This document shows positions 1 through 6,095 of a stretch of DNA of 13,005 bases, in pieces; position 1 is the first letter of the stretch; each line of letters opens with the position of its first letter. The stretch lies in assembly GCA_050014815.1 (NCBI GenBank), contig JBEKCP010000088.1, positions 1 through 13,005 of the forward strand, read 5' to 3'. Source of the DNA: JBEKCP01 sp050014815 (GTDB lineage Bacteria > Planctomycetota > Planctomycetia > Pirellulales > Thermoguttaceae). Made by a program: the position numbers and the translations under genes. Below the pieces are notes generated by a model. That model ran no database searches, had not been told where the DNA came from, and worked only from the letters and a program-made list of their open reading frames with translations.

Positions 1-16
1 GTGTGGCACCAGACAC

Positions 17-40
17 GGCGGGCAAGCCCGCCCGCTAAAC
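17..40 (-). repeat. Palindromic intergenic repeat, copy 1
   Basis: These 24 bases are the exact reverse complement of 5982-6005, about 6 kb away. The core is self-complementary: GGCGGGC, AA, then GCCCGCC (17-32), a 7-bp stem with a 2-nt loop. It lies just downstream of the leftward gene that ends at 61, so its transcript would fold into a GC hairpin there, although no U-tract follows. The bases to its left (GTGTGGCACCAGACAC, 1-16) also begin and end with complementary GTGT/ACAC. The window edge prevents seeing whether a complete 82-bp element, as at 5982-6063, is present. Confidence 0.75.
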
Positions 41-60
41 CTCCAGTCCCTAATCGTTTT

Positions 61-1248
61 TCAATCCTTCGCCTTCTGCTCCTCCTTGCCCGATAGGAAG
101 TTCTTCATGGCGGCGTCGTTGCCGCCGATTTCGGCAGCCCGCCGCAAGAAGGGTGTGGCGCGATCGGGTTGGCCGTCGAAGTAGTAGTAAAGGCCCACCA
201 GCAGCGCCACGTCGCCGTTGGCCGGCTCGGCCTCGGCGACCTTGAGCATGGCGTCGAGCTGGTTCTTCTTGGCCACCGTGTCGCCGCCGAAGAGATCATC
301 GGTGCGGAAGTCGGAGTTGGCCCAGTCCGGTTTGGTCTCCAGGCCGCGCCTGATCGCTTTGGCGGCCCGGTCGTAATGCCCGGTCGCGGCGTGAGCGAAC
401 CCCTCGCGGAACCAGGCGTCGGCCACCTGCGGCGCGGCTTGCGCGGCCCTCCGGTACCGCTCCAGGGCATCGCCGTATTTTCGATTGGCGAAAAGGGCAT
501 CGCCGAAGCTGATCAGTTTCCAGGCGGTCTCGGTGGCCTTCGCGCCGGCCGGCCGCGGCGCGGGCTTCGCATCGTCGGCCGCGAGCCCGGGGGCATCCGC
601 ATTTCTCGCCCGGGCCACAGGGGCCGATCGCGCCGGAACCGCCGGCCGGTTGAACCCCCGGTCAACCCCCATCATCTGCATGATCGGCCCCGGGCCGAAC
701 AACTGCTCGGGGGGGATGAACACCGCGGACGGAACCGGCGAATACCAGACAGGCCCAAAGGGCGAATACGCCTGGCGCGGATAGTAAGGCGAGTAGCCGT
801 AAGGGTACCCGTAAGAATAACCCGAGGTGTAGGGATACGAGCCGTAGGGTGTATATCCCCAGGGCGAATAAGCATAGGGGTACACGTAGCCGTAATACGG
901 CACGTATACGGAGTAGGGGTACAGAGAGGACGCGTAAGGCGAATAAGGGTAGTAATCCCATGCCGGGTAATTCCACCGGGCGGGCCGGGCACCGGGCGCA
1001 GCCTGGTTGGTCGTGGCCGGGGCCGTTGGAGTGGGCGCTCTGACCGGGGCCGCCGGAGTCCACGGCTGCACTCGGGGGCCTCCGCCGGGCGAAGGCACGG
1101 TCCTTGGCGTCCAGGTCGGCGGGGGGGGCGGGGGGGGCGAGGTCGTGCCCGGTCGATTGGGTTTCGTGCTGTTGTCCCCGCCGGCCGCCAGGGCGATCCC
1201 CGCCACTGTCGCCACGGCCAGCCCGAGAAGCGTGCAGAACTTCTTCAT
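61..1248 (-). CDS. Exported Tyr-rich, Pro-rich protein with C-terminal TPRs
   Basis: 395-residue protein of unknown function. The start is the ATG at 1248 (MKKFCTLLGLAV), chosen because a GGGGGAGG ribosome-binding sequence lies just before it; an in-frame ATG at 1284 would add 12 residues ahead of the signal peptide. Residues 1-22 form a Sec signal peptide ending ALAA. Residues 30-91 are Pro/Thr/Ala-rich and include seven consecutive prolines (38-44). Residues 92-157 are extraordinary: 25 of 66 are Tyr, in YPY, GYSPYY and similar short units. A conserved-looking patch, VFIPPEQLFGPG, follows (about 176-187), then an Ala/Pro linker. From about 241 to 385 there are TPR-like helical pairs (FGDALFANRKYGDALERYRR; LYYYFDGQPDRATPFLRRA). 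The family would act outside the cytoplasm, perhaps as a wall- or envelope-associated scaffold; that is inference from composition. It is divergent from the kinase operon and has its own candidate promoter. Confidence 0.85.
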   Translation of the reverse strand: MKKFCTLLGLAVATVAGIALAAGGDNSTKPNRPGTTSPPPPPPPTWTPRTVPSPGGGPRVQPWTPAAPVRAPTPTAPATTNQAAPGARPARWNYPAWDYYPYSPYASSLYPYSVYVPYYGYVYPYAYSPWGYTPYGSYPYTSGYSYGYPYGYSPYYPRQAYSPFGPVWYSPVPSAVFIPPEQLFGPGPIMQMMGVDRGFNRPAVPARSAPVARARNADAPGLAADDAKPAPRPAGAKATETAWKLISFGDALFANRKYGDALERYRRAAQAAPQVADAWFREGFAHAATGHYDRAAKAIRRGLETKPDWANSDFRTDDLFGGDTVAKKNQLDAMLKVAEAEPANGDVALLVGLYYYFDGQPDRATPFLRRAAEIGGNDAAMKNFLSGKEEQKAKD

Positions 1249-1283
1249 GGTCCTCCCCCTTTGCGCCAGCCCGATATATTTCA

Positions 1284-1311
1284 ATTATCCGCGCTACCCA
1301 CTTGGTTGCAA
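1284..1311 (-). promoter_or_regulatory. Candidate sigma70-type promoter for the leftward TPR gene
   Basis: On the minus strand a TTGCAA -35 (1306-1311) is followed after 16 bp by GATAAT (1284-1289, five of six consensus bases). Transcription would begin near 1277, about 29 bases before the ATG at 1248. This is pattern matching only. Confidence 0.45.
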
Positions 1312-1333
1312 CTGCATTTATTGCGCCAAGCAG

Positions 1334-1356
1334 CGTGACACCACTAAAATGTCACG
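1334..1356. promoter_or_regulatory. Inverted repeat, possible operator
   Basis: CGTGACA and TGTCACG form perfect 7-bp arms separated by 9 bp. The site lies upstream of both divergent promoters and has no T-run, so an operator is more likely than a terminator. The binding protein is unknown. Confidence 0.4.
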
Positions 1357-1389
1357 TTGATGAATACCGATCGCGTTTAGCGGACGTGC

Positions 1390-1418
1390 CAAGCGGCTTG
1401 CAAGTCGTCATTATGACG
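1390..1418. promoter_or_regulatory. Clustered short palindromes, possible operators
   Basis: CAAGCGGCTTG (1390-1400) and CGTCATTATGACG (1406-1418) are each perfect palindromes around one central base. The second shares the TGAC/GTCA half-site core with the 1334-1356 repeat and sits 34 bp upstream of the -35 box of the kinase operon. Position and symmetry suggest binding of a dimeric regulator; this is inference. Confidence 0.35.
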
Positions 1419-1452
1419 GCAGGGCGACTCAGATCGACTACGCGGACACCGG

Positions 1453-1480
1453 TTGACAGCCGGCCCCCGGGGGGCATAAT
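1453..1480 (+). promoter_or_regulatory. Sigma70-type promoter of the kinase operon
   Basis: A perfect TTGACA (1453-1458), a 16-bp spacer, then CATAAT (1475-1480, five of six consensus). Transcription would start near 1487, giving a leader of about 20 bases with AAGGGAG (1496-1502) 7 bases before the ATG at 1510. This is the best promoter match in the window. Confidence 0.65.
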
Positions 1481-1509
1481 CTAGTCAGCGGAGGCAAGGG
1501 AGTCGGCCG

Positions 1510-3078
1510 ATGAGCGAAGCACTGGAAATCACCGGCGGCGGGACTGAGGCCGCCTATCGCGTGCTGGCCGACTGCATGGCCGACTTCGTCTGCCTGGCAA
1601 CCACCCACGGGGAAATATTCTATTTGAATCCGGCCGGCCGGCAGATGGTCGGCCTCGGGGAGGACGAGCCGCTGGCCTCCTTGTCGCTCCATGACTTCTA
1701 CCCGGAGGATTCCTGGAAGGAGCTCCGCGACGTGGGCGTGCCGGCGGTCAATCGCGCCGGGCATTGGGAAGGCCGCAGTTGCATCCGCGACCTGAAGACG
1801 GGCGACCTGGCAACCGTCCGGACCCTCATGCGCCGCGTCCGCCTGCCGCAGGCCGACCGGCCGACCGCCCTGGCGATCATCCATCGCGGCGTCGAGGAGG
1901 TCAGCCGTCTGCGGGCTGCGCTGGTCGAGGCCCAGGCCCGCAAGAACTCCATCCTCGAGTCCTCCGTGGACCCGATCATCACGGTCAACCACGAGGGGGT
2001 CATCATCGAATTCAACCGGGCCGCGGAGCAGGCCTTCGGGTACGCACGGGAGAAGGTGCTGGGGACGCGGCCTTCCGACGTCCTGTTTCCGCCTTCGATG
2101 AGCGCGGAGCACCGCAAGCGGATCGAGCGCTATTTGGAGGCGGGGGAAGGCTCGATGCTGGGCCGCCGGGCCGAGGTCGCGGTCAACCGGGCCAACGGCG
2201 AGGTCTTTCCCGCCGAGCTGGCGATGGTGCTCAGCCAGGAGCGCGGCTCGCCGGTCATGACGCTCTACGTCCGCGACATCAGTCTCCGCAAGAAGACCGA
2301 GGAGGAGCAGGCGCGGCATGCCGCGGAGCTGGAGCGCTCGAACTCCGAGTTGGAGCAGTTCGCGTACGTCGCCTCCCACGACCTCCAGGAGCCGCTGCGG
2401 AAGATCCGGACCTTCGGCGACCGGCTCCAGGTCAAGTGCCAGGACCTGCTGGACGAGACCGCCCGCGACTGCGTCGACCGGATGCGGAAGGCCGCCGCGC
2501 GAATGCAGGAGCTGATCGAGGGGCTGTTGATGTTCTCGCGGATCACGACCCGGGCCAGGGACTTCGTCCCCGTGAACCTCGCCGAAGTGGCCCGCGAGGT
2601 CGTCAGCGACCTGGAGGCCCAGATCGAGCGGGTGGGCGGCCGGGTCGAGGTGGGGGGCCTCCCGAAGATCCAGGCCGAGCCCCTCCAGATCCGGCAGTTG
2701 TTCCAGAACCTGATCGCCAATGCGCTGAAGTTCCGCCGGCCGGACGAGCCCCCCGTCGTAAAGATCGAGGGGCGGTTCGTCCAGGGCCGCAAGCGCCGGC
2801 CGGGGGCCTCCGCGACCGAGGAACAGTGCCGCATCACGGTGGAAGACAACGGCATCGGATTCGACGACCAGTACCGCGACCATATCTTCGGCCTCTTCCA
2901 GCGCCTGCACCCCCGCGACGAATACGAAGGGACGGGCATCGGCCTGGCCCTGTGCCGCAAGATCGTCGAGTGCCACGGCGGGACCATTTCCGCCCGAAGC
3001 GCCCCCGGCCACGGCTCGATCTTCGAGGTGCTCCTGCCGGTGCGGCAGAGCGGAAAGAAACGGGAGAGACACGTTTGA
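1510..3078 (+). CDS. Cytoplasmic PAS-PAS sensor histidine kinase
   Basis: 522-residue kinase with no signal peptide or membrane span, so it should sense a cytoplasmic cue. An N-terminal PAS-like domain spans about 12-135 and a second, clearer PAS about 145-265 (SVDPIITVNHEGVIIEFNRA). A short helical linker leads to the dimerization/phosphoacceptor domain, with the H-box ASHDLQEPLRKI and phospho-acceptor His290. The catalytic ATPase domain has the N-box NLIANALKF (N404), G1 box EDNGIGFD (D446) and G2 box GTGIGLALC (474-482), so all key residues are present. The FAYVASHDLQEPLRK type of H-box is the one found in phytochrome-like kinases that partner with Rcp1-type regulators, which fits the next gene. 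No chromophore-binding GAF/PHY region is present, so a light role is not supported. First gene of a three-gene operon. Confidence 0.95.
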   Translation: MSEALEITGGGTEAAYRVLADCMADFVCLATTHGEIFYLNPAGRQMVGLGEDEPLASLSLHDFYPEDSWKELRDVGVPAVNRAGHWEGRSCIRDLKTGDLATVRTLMRRVRLPQADRPTALAIIHRGVEEVSRLRAALVEAQARKNSILESSVDPIITVNHEGVIIEFNRAAEQAFGYAREKVLGTRPSDVLFPPSMSAEHRKRIERYLEAGEGSMLGRRAEVAVNRANGEVFPAELAMVLSQERGSPVMTLYVRDISLRKKTEEEQARHAAELERSNSELEQFAYVASHDLQEPLRKIRTFGDRLQVKCQDLLDETARDCVDRMRKAAARMQELIEGLLMFSRITTRARDFVPVNLAEVAREVVSDLEAQIERVGGRVEVGGLPKIQAEPLQIRQLFQNLIANALKFRRPDEPPVVKIEGRFVQGRKRRPGASATEEQCRITVEDNGIGFDDQYRDHIFGLFQRLHPRDEYEGTGIGLALCRKIVECHGGTISARSAPGHGSIFEVLLPVRQSGKKRERHV

Positions 3079-3515
3079 GAAAACCGTCCTATACCATCCT
3101 CATGGCCGACGACGACGAGGACGACTGCCTGCTGGTCCGCGAGGCGCTCCAGGAGAGCGGGCAGGACCACAAGCTGCGGATCGTCCGCGACGGGGACGAG
3201 CTGCTGGGATACTTGCGGCGGCCCGCCGGCGGAGGCTCCAACTCGCACCGGCCCGACCTCATCCTGCTGGACCTGAAAATGCCCGGCAAGGACGGCCGCC
3301 AGACACTCCAGGAGTTGAAGGCCGATCCGCGGCTGAGGGATATCCCGATCGTGGTGCTGACGACCTCATCGGCCGGAGACGACGTCGGCTACTGCTACGC
3401 CATGGGCGTCAACTCGTACGTGACCAAGCCGGACAGCTTCCGCGGCATGGTCGATCTGATGCGGACGTTGGGCAAGTACTGGTTCGAGATCGTCGAATTG
3501 CCAAGGGAGGAATAG
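3075..3515 (+). CDS. Single-domain response regulator, Rcp1-like
   Basis: 146-residue receiver domain without an output domain. The start is a TTG at 3075 that overlaps the kinase stop as TTGA, preceded by GGGAGAG with suitable spacing. The ATG at 3102 is rejected because it would remove the first beta strand (YTILMADDDEDD). Visible receiver features are the acidic cluster D12-D14, phospho-acceptor Asp66 in ILLDLKMPGKDG, TT at the switch position (VVLTTSS) and Lys118 in VTKPDSF. Length and sequence style match the Rcp1 family that takes phosphate from phytochrome-type kinases. It probably receives phosphate from the kinase encoded just upstream and acts as a phosphate shuttle or competitor for the receiver on the phosphatase encoded just downstream; that routing is inferred from gene order. 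Confidence 0.93.
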   Translation: MRKPSYTILMADDDEDDCLLVREALQESGQDHKLRIVRDGDELLGYLRRPAGGGSNSHRPDLILLDLKMPGKDGRQTLQELKADPRLRDIPIVVLTTSSAGDDVGYCYAMGVNSYVTKPDSFRGMVDLMRTLGKYWFEIVELPREE

Positions 3516-3519
3516 AACC

Positions 3520-4701
3520 ATGTCGCGCGGCGCGGGAAGGACTGAAACTCGGCGGGTGCGTATCCTCCTGATCGAAGACGACCCGGACGACGTGTGGGTC
3601 ATGCGGAACCTCCTGGGCGACCGCTGGGACGGCCCCTTCGAGCTGGTCCATGCCGAGTTGCTGTCCGCCGGCGTCGAGCGGTGCAGCCAGGCCCGCTTCG
3701 ACGTCATCCTGCTGGACCTCACGCTGCCGGACAGCCGGGGCCTGGAGACCTTCATCACCATGCACACCCAGGCCGAGGACGTGCCGATCGTCGTTCTCTC
3801 CGCCTACAACGACGAGGCCACGGCGGTCAGGGCGGTTCAGGCCGGCGCGGAGGACTACCTGGTCAAGGGGCAGGTGGACGACAACGCCCTGGTGCGGGCC
3901 ATCCGCTACGCCATCGAGCGGAGCCGGCGGCACCAGGCCGAAGAGGCGCTCCGCGACGCCTCCGAGGAGTTCCGGGCGGCCAAGGAGATCCAGCAGCGGC
4001 TCTATCCGGCCGAGTCCCCCGTCGTGGCGGGGTTTGATCTGGCCGGGGCCCTCTATCCCGCCAGGGCCGCCGCCGGCGACTACTTCGACTATGTCCCCAT
4101 GCCCGACGGCTGCCTCGGCGCCGTCGTCGGCGACGTCAGCAGCCACGGCATGGGACCGGCCTTGTTGATGTCGGAGACCCGGGCCTGCTTGCGGACCCTG
4201 GCGCAGACGTCCTGCGACGTGGGGCAGATCCTCACCCGCGTCAACCGCATGCTGACGGCGGACACCGACGATTTTCACTTCGTCACCCTGTTCTTCGCCC
4301 GGCTCGATCCCCGCCGCCGGGAGCTGGTCTACGGCGCCGCAGGACAGCGCAGCTACCTGCTGCACGCCTCCGGCAGCGTCACGGTCCTGGACAGCACCAG
4401 TCTCCCGCTGGGCGTCGATGCCGACATGATCGTGCCCGCAGCCCCACCGATAGTCCTCCAGACGGGGGATGTCGTTGCCCTGTTTACCGACGGGGTGGTC
4501 GAGACGGAATCGATCAACCGGACCCGGTTCGGGGTGGGGCGGGCGCTGGAAGTGATCCGCAGCCATCGGGACGAGCCGGCCGCCCAGATCGTCGAGACCC
4601 TTCACCAGGCGCTCGATGTTTTCTCTCTACATCAGCCCCGGAGCGATGATTGCACGATCCTGGTGGTCCGGGTCGTGGAACCGCCGGCCGAGGGGGCCTA
4701 G
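3520..4701 (+). CDS. Response regulator with SpoIIE/PP2C-type serine phosphatase output
   Basis: 393 residues. The N-terminal receiver (about 8-125) has acidic residues IEDDPDD, phospho-acceptor Asp66 (ILLDLTLPDS) and Lys in YLVKGQ. A charged coiled-coil-like helix (about 128-165) joins it to an RsbU/SpoIIE-type PPM phosphatase. The metal-binding motifs are intact: GDYFDY (D187), GDVSSHGMG (D205), FTDGVVE (D324) and RSDDCTIL (D376, D377). Such proteins dephosphorylate a phosphoserine anti-anti-sigma factor, or a similar STAS protein, in partner-switching pathways; no STAS or anti-sigma kinase gene is in this window, so the target is unknown. It starts 4 bases after the response regulator stop, with AAGGGAGG (3503-3510) as ribosome-binding site, so the three genes form one transcription unit. 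It is likely the effector of the phosphorelay. Confidence 0.94.
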   Translation: MSRGAGRTETRRVRILLIEDDPDDVWVMRNLLGDRWDGPFELVHAELLSAGVERCSQARFDVILLDLTLPDSRGLETFITMHTQAEDVPIVVLSAYNDEATAVRAVQAGAEDYLVKGQVDDNALVRAIRYAIERSRRHQAEEALRDASEEFRAAKEIQQRLYPAESPVVAGFDLAGALYPARAAAGDYFDYVPMPDGCLGAVVGDVSSHGMGPALLMSETRACLRTLAQTSCDVGQILTRVNRMLTADTDDFHFVTLFFARLDPRRRELVYGAAGQRSYLLHASGSVTVLDSTSLPLGVDADMIVPAAPPIVLQTGDVVALFTDGVVETESINRTRFGVGRALEVIRSHRDEPAAQIVETLHQALDVFSLHQPRSDDCTILVVRVVEPPAEGA

Positions 4702-4706
4702 TGGTC

Positions 4707-4736
4707 TTGCCACGCCCCCCGGATTTTGGGTATCGT
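4707..4736 (+). promoter_or_regulatory. Candidate promoter for the zinc-ribbon/chagasin gene
   Basis: TTGCCA (4707-4712, five of six), an 18-bp spacer and TATCGT (4731-4736, four of six) lie in the 76-bp gap after the phosphatase gene. A leader of about 35 bases would precede the ATG at 4778. Weak evidence. Confidence 0.3.
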
Positions 4737-4777
4737 GTCGCTTGCGGCTTCGCATTCCCGCACAACGGAGGGCCGCT

Positions 4778-5923
4778 ATGCCAAGGAAGATACTGGTTCT
4801 GTTGGTGATCATGCCGGTCTTCGCAGCGGCATCCACCGCCCCCGCCGCCCTGTGTCCCGAGTGTTCCAAGCGGATGCTGATCGACTCGCCGGGCAAATGC
4901 GAGTCGTGCGGGGCGGCGACCGCCAGCGGCGCCCTGCGGCTTTGCCCCAAGTGCAGCGACAAGCTGCACCGGTGCGAGTTGTGCGGGACGAGTCTCGACG
5001 GCTGGCGGAGCTCCGGCTCCACCCCGGCGAGCCCGGAATCGCCCCCGGCCGGCAAGCCCCCGGCCGACAGGCCCCCGGCCGACAGGCCGGCGGGCGATGG
5101 GGCGAGTCGCCCCGCTCCTTCCGCGAAATCGCCCGACGCCAAGCCCGCTCCGCTCCCCACTCCGCCGACGTCTCCTCCGCCGATCGACCTGCGGCGGCCT
5201 GGGACTTACGCCTCCGGGAAGTGGCAATATCGGTTGGACTTGGCCAGCCCGGGAACCCGCGGCGAAGGGCAATGGGGATGGCTCTGGTACGGCGGTCAGA
5301 AGCTGCCCCGGGGCGAAGTCAACGACTACTACCGCACGCCGTGGGGGCCGATCTACTGGGTCGATGTGCCGCAGACGAATTCGGGCATGCACGGCTGGAT
5401 GCCGGTGCCCTCGGGCCAGAGCCCCCGCCAGGGGCGGCCGCTGGCGTTGCCCGCCGCGCTGGCGGCGGCGCCGCCCGGGATGCCCCAGCCGCCGACAGCC
5501 CCGGGCGCGGCGGCGCCGTCCAGTCGCCAATCGCTCGAGGTGACCAAGGCCGACAACGGCAAACGTGCCCGGGTCTACGTCGGCAATGTCATCGTCGTCC
5601 GCCTGCCCGGCAACCCAACGACCGGCTACCAGTGGCAGGCCGTGCCGATGCCCAGTCCGGTCCTCCGGCTTGCGGCCCAGCCGCAGTACGTCGCCTCGCC
5701 GGCCGGGGTCGCCGGGGGCGGGGGCACGTTCGTTTTCGTCTTCCAGTCGCTCCAACCGGGGGCAGGCGCGATCCGGCTGGTCTACGCTCGGCCGTTGGAA
5801 AGGGATCGGCCCGCCGCGGATGCCTTCAACCTTTCGGTCGAGGTGCTCCCGAGCGTCGTCTCCCCCTCGACGCCTCGAACCGGTCAGCCCGGCCCCAATC
5901 CCATGGGCGCCGCGGCCCGGTAG
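4778..5923 (+). CDS. Exported double zinc-ribbon protein with chagasin-like (I42) protease inhibitor domain
   Basis: 381 residues. The start ATG at 4778 follows GGAGGG at 4767-4772. A signal peptide covers about residues 1-24 (MPRKILVLLVIMPVFAAAS). Four CxxC pairs follow (C26/C29, C41/C44, C56/C59, C66/C69), predicting two zinc ribbons. A Pro/Ala linker includes a three-fold PPA(G/D)(K/R) repeat. Residues about 140-220 form a Trp/Tyr-rich domain (GKWQYRLDL, WGWLWYGGQ, YYRTPWGPIYWVDV, HGWMPVP) that I cannot name. The C-terminal part (about 250-370) matches the chagasin/I42 inhibitor fold: the NPTTGYQW loop (279-286), a Gly-rich GVAGGGGTFVF loop and an ARPLE segment in place of the usual RPW. 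Family members block papain-like cysteine proteases by inserting three loops into the active-site cleft. An extracellular or periplasmic role is inferred. Whether the variant third loop still inhibits is uncertain. Confidence 0.88.
   Translation: MPRKILVLLVIMPVFAAASTAPAALCPECSKRMLIDSPGKCESCGAATASGALRLCPKCSDKLHRCELCGTSLDGWRSSGSTPASPESPPAGKPPADRPPADRPAGDGASRPAPSAKSPDAKPAPLPTPPTSPPPIDLRRPGTYASGKWQYRLDLASPGTRGEGQWGWLWYGGQKLPRGEVNDYYRTPWGPIYWVDVPQTNSGMHGWMPVPSGQSPRQGRPLALPAALAAAPPGMPQPPTAPGAAAPSSRQSLEVTKADNGKRARVYVGNVIVVRLPGNPTTGYQWQAVPMPSPVLRLAAQPQYVASPAGVAGGGGTFVFVFQSLQPGAGAIRLVYARPLERDRPAADAFNLSVEVLPSVVSPSTPRTGQPGPNPMGAAAR
5042..5086 (+). repeat. Three-copy 15-bp in-frame tandem repeat
   Basis: Units at 5042-5056, 5057-5071 and 5072-5086; the last two are identical (CCCCCGGCCGACAGG) and the first differs at three bases. 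They encode PPAGK-PPADR-PPADR in the linker of the chagasin-domain protein. Whole-codon units mean copy-number change would alter linker length without a frameshift. Confidence 0.85.
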
Positions 5924-5926
5924 CGA

Positions 5927-5955
5927 TTGAATCGCCCGCCGAAAAGCCGTAGACT
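5927..5955 (+). promoter_or_regulatory. Candidate promoter for the TPR/epimerase pair
   Basis: TTGAAT (5927-5932), exactly 17 bp, then TAGACT (5950-5955); each matches four of six consensus bases. A start near 5962 would give a leader of about 134 bases that contains the complete 82-bp palindromic element. Weak match, reasonable position. Confidence 0.35.
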
Positions 5956-5981
5956 GGTGGTGCGCCGCGCTCAAGGTAGAT

Positions 5982-6063
5982 GTTTAGCGGGCGGGCTTGC
6001 CCGCCGAGTTGAGCATGTACCAAACTCGGCGCACCCAGGGGGTACCCGGCCCGCCCGCTAAAC
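5982..6063. repeat. 82-bp nested palindromic repeat element, copy 2
   Basis: The ends are perfect 14-bp inverted repeats, GTTTAGCGGGCGGG (5982-5995) and CCCGCCCGCTAAAC (6050-6063). Inside is a second perfect 8-bp hairpin, GCCGAGTT (6003-6010) with AACTCGGC (6023-6030), and a small GGGCTTGCCC hairpin next to the left end. Its first 24 bases recur inverted at 17-40. The structure resembles a REP/MITE-like non-coding element. It ends 20 bases before the ribosome-binding site of the TPR gene, so if transcribed it would fold in that leader. No coding capacity is seen. Confidence 0.85.
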
Positions 6064-6095
6064 TGTGAATGGATGTTGATCGCAAGGAGGTGTGC

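Noticed and set aside
1438..3072. Long minus-strand open frame of 544 codons opposite the histidine kinase
   Set aside because: It mirrors the codon pattern of the kinase, whose domains and ribosome-binding site are clear. The translation has no recognisable domain and is a GC-rich shadow.
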